Made by a program: the position numbers and the translations under genes. A stretch of 64,000 nucleotides of DNA from Garcia nutans (lineage: Eukaryota; Streptophyta; Magnoliopsida; Malpighiales; Euphorbiaceae): NCBI GenBank assembly GCA_947685225.1, contig CANTUV010000035.1, forward strand, positions 41,974,001 to 42,038,000, read 5' to 3'. Positions 36,851 through 48,791 of this stretch are shown here, in pieces; the first letter of the stretch is position 1, and every line of letters begins with the position of its first letter. The notes beneath the pieces are model-generated. The model made no database searches, was not told the origin of the DNA, and saw only the letters and a list, made by a program, of their open reading frames with translations.

Positions 36851-37804
36851 CCTTGATGCTCTGCAAATTAGGACTAATTTTTGTCGTTATGTGCAAATTC
36901 TTGGGTGGGAGAACCTAGTCTCCTTGCGACCTTTGCAGTTTCAAGAGCTGACTATGGAATTTTTGACATCTCTTAAGGTTGAAAGAGATGAAAAAAATAT
37001 TTGCTCTAGGATGAGTTTTAAATTGCTTGGGAAATCATTTGTGATGAATATTGAACAATTGAATGCTATATATGGTTTCCATCAACATAGGGAAAGGTCG
37101 GTACCTAAAGAGTTTAAACAACAAATTGCTTAGGGAGCATTAGGCTCGGGACTTATGTGGCCAAATCGGCCAAAGCATCTAAATTGAGCAATCCCGCTTT
37201 GAGGTATTTGCATCGTTTTATGTTCTACGGATTCTTTGCTAGGAAGGAGAGCCCGGGTGTTGTGGAATTGAGTGAGCTCTTTTTCTTGGATTGTGCATGT
37301 AATGCCGTGCCCATTAGTTTCGGCTATTGGTTAACCGATGTTTTTGATAGTGTGGCCAATAAAAGGAGGGGGGCAATTTGTATTGGAGGGTTGATTACCA
37401 CAGTAGCAGTAGCCCTTCTTGAGGATTTTGACCCGAGTACCAGTCACATGACTAGAATTTTGGGTAATGATTCATTGGATTTGGCCACATTAGAGAAGAT
37501 GCATATGGTGGTGCATAGGAGAGGGGCTTATATGATGGCTTCAGCTGAGCCAGAAGTACCGGGGGACAGACAGAAGAGAGCACGGGTTCAAGAGGATTCT
37601 GACTCGGATTCTCTTGGTTTAGATGAAGATGCTCCGGCCTCGGGTAATCAAGAGATACTTAATAGGATCGAGGCATTGGAGGGCAAGGTGGACCGTAACC
37701 ATGCTGCGGTCTTGCAGCAGTTGGAACAGATTAATAGCAACCTTGCAAAGATTTTGAGTCTTCATCCCTCGGCTGCATCATCTTCACACCCGCCTTCACC
37801 GTAG
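36851..37804 (+). pseudogene. Athila env-position ORF (Athila ORF/putative plant transposon protein), 3' part
   Basis: Continues from 30816. Visible: VQILGWENLVSLRPLQFQEL, MSFKLLGKSFVMNIEQLNAI, a TAG at 37131 and a frameshift near 37145, then an open frame to 37804 with NPALRYLHRFMFYGFFARKE, ELSELFFLDCACNAVPISFG and RRGAICIGGLITT. The C-terminus has an acidic Ser-rich linker and a likely coiled coil (EALEGKVDRNHAAVLQQLEQ). This is the plant-specific protein found downstream of pol in Athila elements; its function is unknown. No convincing transmembrane or fusion segments are seen, so I do not call it a true envelope. Confidence 0.75.
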
Positions 37805-38789
37805 ATTTTGAGTTCCTTGCTTTATTGTGTTTAGTGTATTTTTGTTATTTTTTGTTTTTGTTTTTAATGTTAACATTTTATATTTTGGATATTTTATTTT
37901 TATTTATTGTATTTTGTTTGTTTTTGAACATTTGTGTTTGTGATGAAAAGTTAGGGATTTTGCCTCACCAGGGTACGATGGAAGACATGTTGTACTTAAC
38001 TCTTTCTCTTTATTATTCTTGTTTTCCATTGAGGACAATGTAAATTCTAAGTGTGGGGTAATCTTTAAGCTTTTCTTTAATTCTTGTTTTGTTTGTTGTG
38101 TTATGTTGTGTGTTGTGCATGGTATAATTGTTGAAAACTTATTGACTTTTCTTTTATTCTGGTATTATAGTTGAGACTTTAGTATCGGCATAGAGATTAA
38201 CATTTGAATTCATTCAGGATCAATTTTCACATTCTGCAATTCATGACATATAAATTTTTGAGAACCCACCTTTGTGAGTTTTGAGCCTTATAGATTGAAT
38301 ATTAGTGTCAATTGATTTTCTTTTTCTTAAGTGTGCACCTTCATGATTTTGCATCTCTAGAGCTTGCTTTTGCATACTAATTGAACTCACGTTATGATTT
38401 TATCTCAAGTTTTAAAATGATGAAGGCAAATTAGGCTAGCCCTTTAGCTTAAAAAGACCTCCCTTAATATTAAATTCCTTAGTGAGCCAAGTTGAGCCTT
38501 TGACATTTTCTTGATTGTTCAACACAATTCATATCTCAACTTTTTCTTATTGTCATTATACCTGCATTAAGGAATGGAGTTTCTTATGACATGACAATAG
38601 GGTGGTTTGATTCAAAAGTGTGGGGTAAGCAATTTAAAAAAAATGGTATTGCTATTTGGGGTTGAAATGCATACTGTGCGCATTGTATTTGACTAAGAGT
38701 CGATTATTCTTTTCCTTTACATTTTAAGCTAGATGTTCCATGCAAGTTCATATTTTGTATATATATATTATTAAAAAAAATAAATAAAT

Positions 38790-38853
38790 AATGATAAAAA
38801 TAAAAGAAAAAGAAAAAGAAAAAGAAAAAGAAAAAGAAAAAGAAAAAGAAAAA
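38790..38853. repeat. (AAAAAG)n microsatellite
   Basis: Roughly ten copies of AAAAAG preceded by AT-rich sequence and followed by TATATATA. Confidence 0.9.
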
Positions 38854-39390
38854 AATATATATATACAAAATTCATATATTTTCTAGCATTAGAGGAATGC
38901 TGACTCATGTATTTTTCTTGAAGTATGCAAGTTTGTGAAAGTATCAAGGGTTGGTGAGTATGCCATTTGAGGGAGTTATGAATTTCTTAGCAAGAGTATT
39001 GTCTAATTTAGATACTCCATTTCTTGATGCTCCAGCTTAAATGTCTTTTCTCACACCTTCACCTTAGCCCCATTACATCCAAATGAAAGACCTTCAGATT
39101 ATTTCTTGAGAAAATCAGTGAGGGAGATTGGATAATTAAGCAAGTTTATGGTAGTATGCAGTCATGAGTGGTTTGAGTGATTAACCTTTGAAATCGAGTG
39201 AAACACTTAGATGAGAGATGAGATTTGTAAGTCTGGATTAATGAATGAGTTAAGAAATCCTTGATTGAAGTAAAATGCAATTATTTATGGCTGAGTCTTT
39301 AAGGATTTCATCTTATATACTAGAATTATAGTTAAGGTTGTTTGAGTTTTATAATTTATGCCATGTGAATTTGCTTGAGGACAAGCAAAG

Positions 39391-39408
39391 TTTTAAGTGT
39401 GGGGTACT
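39391..39408 (+). other. Athila polypurine tract
   Basis: TTTTAAGTGTGGGGTACT lies immediately before the 3' LTR start TGTTTTATTAG at 39409. AAGTGTGGGG is the usual form of this tract in Athila elements. Confidence 0.8.
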
Positions 39409-40648
39409 TGTTTTATTAGTTTTTGTTATAGATTTGTGTCTTATTTATTATGATAATTATTGTTTTATTTAGGTATTTTGTTAGTTTTAATCGGTTTATT
39501 TAGTGTTTTCAATAATTTTGGTAGTTTGAATTTATTTTAGTGTTTTTGTTATTTTTGTCCTAGTTTTTAGTGTGGTGTTTATGTTTTGTTGGTTATTGTT
39601 TATTTAATTCTTGTTTAAAGTTTGGTTCAAATTTTGTTTTAGGTTAAAAAGCCAAGGAACCAAAAGAAGGAAAAATGGACAGAAGCTGACACATGCAGAG
39701 GACACGGCCAAGCCACTGGCCGTGTCCCATACCAAGCTAAAGAGAAGCCATAAGACACAGAAGGTGACACATGCAAGGGACACGACCACCTCCAAAATTG
39801 TTCAACACGGCCAAGCTCCCTCCAAACTGGCTGTGTCACTCAACCACTCCAAAGAAGAAAAGAAGAAACTCTCACAGAAGCGAACACAAGCAAGGGACAT
39901 GGCCAAGCCTGTGGCCGTGTCCCTCCAAAGAAGCTCAAACACGGCCACGTTGTGTTAGCTTGGCCGTGTCTCACTCAGGTCCAAAGCAAAAGGAAGAAAA
40001 TCAAGCAGTAGAAGACACAAGTAAGGGACACGGCCAAGCTTGTGGCCGTGTCCCTCCAAAGACCTCAGACACGGCCAAGTCTCCTTTAACCTGGCCGTGT
40101 CACTCATGGATTAATGAAGACGCGCGGAGGTTTCGTATAAATGTGAAAATTAAGGTTTTCTTAAGGGTTGTTGAGAGTTTGAGTTTGTTTGAGCCGTCAA
40201 AGAGAGTTTTAGGGTTTCATATCTTGTTTTCTTTGATTTTTTATTACACTTTGGATTAGACTAGCTTAGATTAGATTTATTCTTGCCATTGATGCATTCT
40301 TCGAGCAAGTTCTGAACAAGAGATTCTTCAAGAGCTAAGGAGTTTGTAATTTGGTTTTGTTCTCGAACTTTATCTCTTTAATTTCATTGGAATTGTATTT
40401 ATGGATATTATCATGTCTAAATTGATTTCTTTGAATTTTAATGAGATGAGTATGTTTGATAGCATTATGAACTAATTTGATCTAGTCTAGGGTTTGTATG
40501 GATCTGCTATGATTGTATGAATTGGTTATTACTCTTAACTTAATTATTTCTTTAAGCCTTTATTGAATGGATTATTGCTAATATATAATTGATTGGCTAC
40601 CAATTATGTGTTTTAGGTATTAGATGATGGATTGGGAGATGAAGTCTA
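39409..40648 (+). repeat. Athila 3' LTR, first piece
   Basis: Begins TGTTTTATTAG and aligns with 22680-23930, including the hairpin array (39699-40105). Interrupted after GATGAAGTCTA by Copia-1. Continues at 45767, 48781 and 56972. Confidence 0.93.
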
Positions 40649-41135
40649 TGTCAAAGAAGTAGGCACCAACCATTTTTTAGTCAAAAATGGAGGTGCCTAA
40701 TTGTCAAAAATGGAGGTGCCTAATTTAGGACATTGTCAAAAGTGGAGGTGCCTAATTTGGGGAATTGTCAAAGTAAAAAATGGAGGTGCCTAATTTATTG
40801 ACTAATTTCACCAACCCATGTTTTTTGAAGCCTATATAAACCCATCTCCCTCATTTGGAGAAACAACAAAAAATTTGAAGAAGAAAAAGAGAAGAGAGTG
40901 TCTTTGAGAGAATTTTGTGAGGAAAAATTATTGTTCATAATTGAGTGAGGGTTGTGAGTGTTTGTAAACACATTGTATTTTTCTCCTTAATATAAGTCTG
41001 CAGCAGCTCCGGAGACGTAGGTATAATTGGACGAACTCCGTTATCAAATTCTGTGTTAATATTCCGCATTTATTTTCGCTCTCCTACTAATCTGGTTTAA
41101 GAGAATAGAGTGGTAATCACCTCAATTTCCCAACA
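40649..41135 (+). repeat. Copia-1 5' LTR
   Basis: TGTCAAAGAAG...CCCAACA, 487 bp. U3 contains four tandem units with AATGGAGGTGCCTAATT (40680-40800), upstream of the TATA box. Confidence 0.92.
40833..40840 (+). promoter_or_regulatory. TATA box of Copia-1 LTR
   Basis: TATATAAA in GCCTATATAAACCC, about 30 bases after the U3 repeats, conserved in the 3' LTR at about 45464. Confidence 0.7.
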
Positions 41136-41137
41136 AC

Positions 41138-41149
41138 TGGTATCAGTGC
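41138..41149 (+). other. Primer-binding site, initiator Met-tRNA (Copia-1)
   Basis: TGGTATCAGTGC, two bases after the LTR; differs from the usual TGGTATCAGAGC by one base. Confidence 0.85.
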
Positions 41150-41326
41150 TTTGGGTGATAAATTCTGTCAATTTTTTGCAAGATTCCTATTCACATGAAT
41201 AGTGAATTTTGTGAATAGTAAAATTCTGTTGGCAGTTCTGATTTGTGGACAAAGGTGTCCTAGTACACAGTGGTTTGCAGAAACAGTCAGAAACGATCCA
41301 AAGGAGTCCAGATTCGAGTGGGAGCG

Positions 41327-44300
41327 ATGGCTGCAGATGAAGGAAAAGTGAGAATTGAAAAGTTCGACGGTGCGGACTTTGGCTTCTGGAAGATGCAGAT
41401 TGAAGATTATCTGTACCAAAAAAATTTATATCAACCTCTCTCAGGAATAAAGCCAGAAGGCATGAAAGATGAAAAATGGAATCTTCTCGACAGACAAGCC
41501 CTTGGAGTTATTCGATTGACATTATCATGAAATGTTGCTTTCAACATCGCCAAAGAAAAGACCACAGCAGGTCTAATGGCGGCTCTCTCCAACATGTATG
41601 AAAAGCCATCAGCTTTAAACAAAGTTCATTTGATGAAGCGGTTATTCAATTTGCAAATGGCAGAAGGGGCATCAGTGGCCCAACATCTGAATGAATTCAA
41701 CACAATCACAACCAAGTTGAGTTCAATAGAAATTGAATTTGATGTTGAAATTCGGGCTTTAATTCTCTTATCATCTCTACCAGATAGTTGGAATGCTACC
41801 ATTACAGCGGTCAGCAGCTCATCAGGAAAAACCAAATTAAAATTCGATGATGTTCGGGATCTGGTGTTGAGTGAAGAAATTCGACGAAGAGAATTGGGTG
41901 AAGCATCTACCTCTTCAGCTTTACACACAGAATCTAGAGGGAGAACTTTAGAAAAAAGTTCAAATCGTGGTAGATCAAAATCTAGAAGAGACAAATCTAG
42001 ATCGGGGAAGAAAGATTTCATGTGTTATAACTGCGGCAAGAAGGGTCATTTTAAGAAAGATTGCCAAGCGCCAAAGAAAGATAGCGGTGCACAGGGATCT
42101 GCAAATGTGACCGAGGAAGCAGGTGATGCCATGATTCTAAGTGTCAACAGTCTAATTGAATAATGGATTTTAGATTCTGGGGCATCTTTTCACGCCACTC
42201 CATGCCAAGAAATCATGGACAACTATGTCAGTGGTGATTTCGGGAAGGTTCATCTAGCTGATGATGAAACCTTAAAGATCGTAGGAAAAGGGAATGTCCG
42301 ATTAAAGTTGTCAAACGGGAATACCTGGAAGCTGCAAGGAGTAAGACATATTCCTGGTCTTAAAAGGAATTTGCTCTCTGTAGGACAACTTGATGAAGAT
42401 GGTTATGGTACAACCTTCAAAAGCGGTGAATGGAAGATTACCAAAGGAGCACTTGTCATTGCTCGTGGTAAGAAAACTGGCACTCTCTATGTAACCTCAA
42501 ACTTAGAGAATGTTATTTTAGTAGCAGATGCAGATGAAAAATCAAACTTATGGCACCAAAGGCTTGGCCATATGAGCGAGAAAGGGATGAAGACGCTTTT
42601 GTCAAAAGGAAAGTTGCCGGAACTGAAAAGTATTAATGTCGGCCTATGTGAAGATTGTATCTTTGGAAAACAAAAGAAGGTCAATTTTTCAAAGATTGGC
42701 AAGACACCCAAGGCAGAAAAATTAGAGTTGGTCCATACCGATGTATGGGGACCGTCTCCAATTCCATCTCTTGCAGGCTCATTGTATTACGTCACATTCA
42801 TTGATGATTCAACAAGAAAGGTATGGGTGTATTTTCTGAAGAAGAAATCAGAAGTCTTTGATACATTCAGAAAATGGAAGGCCATGGTAGAAAATGAAAC
42901 TGGTTTGAAAGTCAAACGATTGAGGTCTGACAATGGAGGAGAGTACAGAGATAGAAGATTCAGAGAATTTTGCGCAAACAACGGAATCAAGATGGAGAAA
43001 ACAGTTCCTATGACACCGCAGCAGAATGGTGTCGCTGAACGCATGAACAGAACTCTGAATGAATGTGCCAGAAGCATGAGGATACACGCTGACTTGCCCA
43101 AGAATTTATGGGCTGAAGCTGTCAACACCGCGGCCTACCTGATTAACCGTGGGCCTTCAGTACCTTTAGATGGTGAAATACCAGAGGAAGCATGGAGCAA
43201 AAAAGAGGTAAACCTTTCACACTTAAGAGTGTTTGGTTGTATCTCTTACATACATATAGATTTTGCTGGAAGAAGTAAATTGGATGCCAAGTCAAACAAA
43301 TGTGTCTTTGTTGGATATGGTGGTGATGAGTTCGGTTATCGATTTTGGGATTATGAAAATCACAAGATCATTAGAAGCCGGGATGTCATATTCAATGAGA
43401 ATGTGATGTACAAAGACAGATTAAATGCAGAATCAAATAGCTCCAAGATAGATGTTGAAAATAAGGAATTTGCTGAGTTTGAGGATATTTCTGGAAATGA
43501 TGTTCAGAATAGTCCTGAAGTAGAGGAGCCAAGCATGCCGGAATTGAGGCGCTCCTCCAGAATTACAAGACCAATCCAACATTACTCGCCTTCTTTGCAT
43601 TACTTGTTGCTGACAGACAATGGTGAACCAGAGTGCTACGATGAAGCAATACAAGTGGAGGATTCAATCAAGTGGGAGTCTGCCATGAAAGATGAGATGG
43701 ACTCACTCATGTCAAATCATACATGGGAATTAGCTGAACTACCACAAGGCAAGAAAGCACTCCACAACAAGTGGATTTATAGGATCAAAGAAGAGCATGA
43801 TGGAAGTAAACGCTACAAAGCAAGATTGGTTGTAAAAGGTTTTCAACAAAAGGAAGGTATTGACTATACTGAAATTTTCTCTCCAGTCGTGAAGCTTACG
43901 ACAATCAGACTGGTATTGAAAATTGTAGACGCAGAAAATTTACATCTTGAACAATTAGATGTAAAGACAACATTCCTTCATGGAGATTTGGAGGAAGAGA
44001 TCTACATGAAGCAACCAGAAGGCTTCATTAAGGCAGACAAGAAAAATCTAGTGTGCAAGTTGAAGAAGAGTTTATATGGTCTGAAACAAGCTCCTAGACA
44101 GTGGTACAGAAAGTTTGATAGTTTTATGAGCAGCAGCGGTTTCACAATATGCCAAGCAGATCATTGTTGCTACATCAAGAAGTTTGACAATAGCTTTATT
44201 ATTTTATTGTTATATGTCGATGATATGCTCGTTGCAGGTTCAGACATGCAAGAGATTAAAAATTTAAAGCAAAAATTGTCAAAACAATTTGCAATGAAAA

Positions 44301-45172
44301 ATCTGGGCGCCGCAAAGCAGATTCTTGGAATGAGAATCAAGAGAGACATAAAGTCAGGGACTTTGATGTTATCACAGGCTGAGTACATAAGCAAAGTACT
44401 AGCCAGATTCAACATGCAAGATGCTAAATCAGTGAGCACACCTTTAGGTGTTCATTTCAGACTCTCCAAAGAACAGTCACCAAAGACGGAGGAGGAACGT
44501 GCACACGTGATGAAGGTGCCATATGCCTCAGCAATTGGGAGTTTGATGTATGTCATGGTTTCTACCAGACCAGATATTGCTCAAGCAGTGGGAGCTGTTA
44601 GCAGGTACATGAATAATCTAGGCAAGGCACACTAGGAAGCAGTCAAATGGATTCTCAGATATCTTCGAGGTACCACAGATAAGGCGCTTTGTTTTAAAAG
44701 TGGAGATACGACACTAGCAGGTTATGTGGATGCTGACTTAGCTGGAAATGTTGATGTTAGAAAGAGCACTACAGGGTATGTCTATACTGTAGGAGGTACC
44801 GCAGTGAGCTGGGTCTCTCAATTACAGAAGATAGTTGCTCTCTCCACAACTGAAGCAGAATATGTCGCTGTCACGGAAGCCAGCAAAGAAATGGTTTGGC
44901 TCCAAGGTTTCTTGGAGGAGCTGGGCAAGAAGCAAGAAAATAATGTCTTGTATTGTGACAGTCAAAGTGCCATACATCTAGCTAAGAATCCATCTTTTCA
45001 TGCCAGAACAAAGCACATACAGTTGCGGTATCACTTTATCAGGTCACTTCTGGAAGATGGGATTTTGAAACTTGAGAAGATTAGTGGAACTCAAAATCTG
45101 GCAGACATGTTGACAAAGACGGTGACTATTGATAAACTGAAGCTGTGCTCAGCTTCAGTTGGCCTACACTAG
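41327..45172 (+). pseudogene. Copia-1 gag-pol polyprotein, single frame with three stops
   Basis: ATG 41327 (MAADEGKVRIEKFDGADFGF) opens a frame of 1282 codons interrupted by TGA 41528, TAA 42161 and TAG 44633; no frameshift. Domains: gag with CYNCGKKGHFKKDC zinc knuckle (42022-42063); protease LDSGASFH just after the second stop; integrase with WHQRLGHMSEKG, LCEDCIFG and catalytic HTDVWGP, RSDNGGEY, NGVAERMNRT; RT with QLDVKTTFLHGDL, LKQAPRQWY and an intact YVDDM (about 44214-44228); RNase H with YVDADLAG, STTEAEYVAV, CDSQSAI and ARTKHI. Protease-integrase-RT order is diagnostic for copia. The three stops prevent a full product. Catalytic residues otherwise look intact. Confidence 0.93.
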
Positions 45173-45236
45173 TATCAAGGTCGTAGAAGAGCTGTTGCAT
45201 TGATCAAGATGTGAAGACAGATTGAAATCGGTCTTC

Positions 45237-45247
45237 AAGTGGGAGAT
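45237..45247 (+). other. Polypurine tract of Copia-1
   Basis: AAGTGGGAGAT directly before the 3' LTR start at 45248. Confidence 0.85.
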
Positions 45248-45766
45248 TGTCAAAGAAGTAGGCACCAACCATTTTTTTAGTCAAAAATGGAGGTGCCTAA
45301 TTGTCAAAAATGGAGGTGCCTAATTTAGGACATTGTCAAAAGTGGAGGTGCCTAATTTGGGGAATTGTCAAAGTAAAAAATGGAGGTGCCTAATTTGGGG
45401 AATTGTCAAAATGGAGGTGCCTAATTTATTGACTAATTTCACCAACCCATATTTTTTGAAGCCTATATAAACCCATCTCCCTCATTTGGAGAAACAACCA
45501 AAAATTTGAAGAAGAAAAAGAGAAGAGAGTGTCTTTGAGAGAATTTTGTGAGGAAAAATTCTTGTTCATAATTGAGTGAGGGTTGTGAGTGTTTGTAAAC
45601 ACATTGTATTTTTCTCCTTAATATAAGTCTGCAGCAGCTCTAGAGACGTAGGCATAATTGGCCGAACTCCATTATCAAATTCTGTGTTAATATTCCGCAT
45701 TTATTTTCGCTCTCCTACTAATCTGGTTTAAGGGAATAGAGTGGTAATCACCTCAATTTCCCAACA
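45248..45766 (+). repeat. Copia-1 3' LTR
   Basis: 519 bp; one T longer in a T-run and 31 bp longer than the 5' LTR because of a fifth U3 unit (about 45395-45425). Confidence 0.92.
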
Positions 45767-46211
45767 GTCTAATGCTGGAATAATTCAATTAAGGACTTAG
45801 GTGAATTAGAGATATAATCTAGGAAAAGATTATTTCAATCGTAACAAGATTATTTGAGAGAGGTTTGAATGCGAGAGCTTATTTCCTTTATTCAATTAAT
45901 TAAGTTGCTTGAGATTTAATCTTTGAAATTAAATTAGTTAAGAGGAATAATCGTTCATACATATAAGTAGTAGAGAAGTGCAAACCCTAGACCCTTCTAT
46001 TAAGTGAATCAAAACATCAGCTCAATTTACTTTTATTGTTTTAAACTTCGATCAATCTGTCTCTATTAATTGTTAGCAATTTAAATTTATTAATCACTTG
46101 TTATTTATAATCTGATAATCAATTAGCTACTTTAGCTTCCTTGTGAGATGACCTTGGGGCGATCATCTTTGCTACAGCTACCTAGTATACTTGCGAGTGA
46201 CGCTTTGTAGT
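45767..46211 (+). repeat. Athila 3' LTR, second piece
   Basis: Starts with the repeated GTCTA and follows 23935-24375 of the 5' LTR, ending CGCTTTGTAGT at the S5 insertion. The remaining pieces are 48781-48791 and 56972-56991. Confidence 0.92.
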
Positions 46212-47042
46212 TGTAATATCCCCATGTATGCCCTAGAAGTGTAGAATATTATTGTTATTATAATTGGATTGAATGTATATGTTATGTGTTTTGGGAAAGA
46301 AAGAGGGTTTAGAGACAAGTTTATATGTTGTTTATATGTTGATATAACTAACATATACATAAGTCAAATAGAGAGTCAATGCAAGAGGATATTTATTTGA
46401 GATTTGTGAAATTACTTAAATGGGCACATATGAGACAAAAGGTTAATTAAATGGATGAAGGGCATTTAAGTAATTGTTTTGTTAAATTGTGTGGTGGAGA
46501 TTTAAAGAAGAAAAGCTATTTGACTTGGGTTGAATTTATTTTCTTCTCATGTATGTGCCGGCCATCCAAGAAGAGAAAGAGCTAGAGAGGTGTTTGAAGT
46601 TCTAAACTCAAATTGAAGAAGGAATCAAGGGATTTGGTTAGAGATTTGTGGAATTTCTTCATTTAAAGTAAGTGATCTCTTGATTTCCTTTGTTAATTTT
46701 GAAGTTGTGTCTAAGGTGAATTGTGAGTTGTTGATGTGATGATTTGGTGTGTTTGATATGTGTTTACAAGTGTTAAAATTGATTGTAAGTTAAAAGATTG
46801 AATTGGTGTTGGTTTGGTTGTGAAGATTGTAAGTTTAAGTGGATGTTGATAGTGGAAGAAGTTGGTTTTAGGGTTTGGGATTTGGTGAATGATTTAATGT
46901 ATGGTTAATGTGAATATTGTGTTAAATATGCAAAATAAGTGTTAATAACTTTGATTACATCTATTTGAATGAGTTTATGTTGTGCATAATGGGTTAAAAT
47001 GCATTTAGAAGAGGCTTGGTCACAATTAGGGTTTTGTTCATG

Positions 47043-47290
47043 AGTGACACGGCCAAAAGCAAGGAGAGACACGGCCAAGCCAAGGGAATTTGGGCGTGTT
47101 GGATGGATTTTTGAGAGACACGGCCGTGTCCATTGCCCGTGTTCACTACTGGATTTTGGTGTTGGGAGACACGGCCACAAGCTTGGCCGTGTCCTATGCC
47201 CGTGTTTGCTACTGGAATTTGTGGTTGAGTGACACGGCCACAAGCTTGGCCGTGTCCCTCAAGTGTGCTGCCCGTGTCCCTCAAATGTGT
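47043..47290. repeat. S5 cassette 1, type A: GACACGGCC hairpin array
   Basis: Five units; two contain GACACGGCCACAAGC then TTGGCCGTGTCC, the inverse-complement form of the Athila unit. Confidence 0.88.
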
Positions 47291-47777
47291 TAGATAAGGT
47301 TTTTATTCTTTGACCTTATTGCACTGTTTGGATTCTCTAAGGGTAAGTTGGTACCTAAACCTAAACCTAAACACACTTCAAACAATGAATGACCTAAGCA
47401 AATGCATGTGGAAGATCCTAAAGCCATGAACATTGTTATGTTATGCATTGTGGGTCTTGTGAAATGTATTATATGTATATTGTGAAATGAGATAAATGAG
47501 ACATGTAGGTATATATGATTATGTTCCATGTAATTGATTATGGATATGTAAAAGGTGATGTGTTATATTGTGAATTGAGACATGGTTATTCAAATATGTT
47601 GAGAAGCCATTGTATGTGGCTATGAATGTACAAATGAGAGTGTTGAGGCATGATTGCCTATTTGTTATGATATGCAAATTGAGAATGAGAATGATAAAGA
47701 GATTAATGAAATAGGGTATGTTTAATATGTTATTCAGTTTCAGAGTTCTGAATTAGGAGGCATGCCTATAAAATGAA

Positions 47778-48055
47778 AGGTAACAGTCTTGCCGGGTTGA
47801 GGATCTCTTCATTTGAGTTGAATGGAGGTCTAAGAGACTGGGTCTGTTACACTATGAGAATTGTGATTATGAGATATATAATTGGTAACAGTCTTGCCGG
47901 GTTGAGGATCTTCTCGGGTAGCCGAGTTGATGGTCCAAGAGACTGGGTCTGTTACTTGAGTAATGTGAAATGTGAATTGTAGTAACAGTCTAGCCGGGTT
48001 GAGGATCTCCTCGAGGTTAGCCGAGTTGATGGTCCAAGAGACTGGGTCTGTTACG
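47778..48055. repeat. S5 cassette 2, type Y
   Basis: Three units of about 100 bases starting near 47780, 47885 and 47983, with 'taacagtcttgccgggttga' and 'ccaagagactgggtctgtta'. Same type as S3 (34815-34970). Confidence 0.88.
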
Positions 48056-48324
48056 CTATACATGAATAGAGATGTATATGTATATGTTGCCTACGGGCTT
48101 GATTATTGTAATTATGAACCAAAGCAGTAACTCTGAATTCTGAATATCGTATTAAATACTTGTTGGGCCCATAGGTGTCTATGTTGCATGAATATTATGA
48201 ATGATAGTATTACTTTAATGAGGAAAATGTAATATACATGATATATTATGTATTGAGTATGATCTTTATGGTTTGAATGTATATCATTGTTATTAATTAA
48301 GCATAATAGCATTATAATTTGTCT

Positions 48325-48368
48325 TACTAAGCCCTTGGCTTAGCGCGATAGTGTTTGATCACGCAGGT
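48325..48368 (+). other. Conserved double hairpin of S-family LTR (S5)
   Basis: CTAAGCC / GGCTTAG directly followed by GCGCGAT / ATCACGC (one mismatch) and CAGGTAA. Confidence 0.8.
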
Positions 48369-48791
48369 AATAGAGTTGAACCCGAGAGCTCTTCGAGATC
48401 GAGTGAGAGTAGACATTGAAGTGTTGAGTTTGGGACTTAAAGATCAGAGCAGACTTGCCAATCATGTATACTTCTTTATATTTTGTAAAGTATTGTTTAT
48501 AATGGAAATATATGTATATTTGTAAATATGTATTCAAATGTTTTCATATATGTAAATATTTTCTAAATTCCGCTGCGTATTAAGTAAATGTATATATATA
48601 TCTAATTTATTTTATATCATAAGTTAATGACTTATTTTCTAATAGGTATGATGAGAAAGACTATGGTATCTTTAAAAATAATTTGAATGTTAAAGAAAAC
48701 CGTAGCATCCCTATATTCGATGCACGTATGCTACATTGTGGTGTTTGTAGTGTGGGTGTATTGGATATGGGGGTGTTACAGTAGTAGAGTT

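Larger units (their letters stand above)
37805..39408 (+). other. Athila 3' untranslated region
   Basis: No coding region. Contains an AAAAAG microsatellite (38790-38853) and three copies of AAGTGTGGGGTA at 38049, 38616 and 39395, the last serving as PPT. The frame at 37825-38043 is T-rich and low-complexity. Confidence 0.7.
40649..45766 (+). mobile_element. Copia-1: Ty1/copia element (Tork/TNT1-like)
   Basis: 5118 bp with LTRs 40649-41135 and 45248-45766 and TSD GTCTA (40644-40648, 45767-45771). It has an initiator-Met-type PBS, one polyprotein frame and a PPT. LTRs differ by about ten substitutions over 487 bp (about 2%), plus an extra U3 repeat unit in the 3' LTR. Inserted in the Athila 3' LTR. 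Lineage is inferred from gag start and integrase motifs resembling TNT1/Tork. Confidence 0.92.
46212..48780 (+). mobile_element. Solo LTR S5, S family
   Basis: 2569 bp, TGTAATATCCCC to GGGGGTGTTACA, TSD GTAGT (46207-46211, 48781-48785). Because the empty site is known from the Athila 5' LTR (24370 region), the boundaries are exact. Carries cassette 1 type A (47043-47290), cassette 2 type Y (47778-48055) and the double hairpin (48325-48368). No coding region. It is the best reference copy of this LTR family in the window. Confidence 0.88.

Noticed and set aside
30671..37804. A host gene interrupted by a transposon
   Set aside because: It lies between Athila pol and PPT and resembles the plant-specific Athila ORF, so it belongs to the element.
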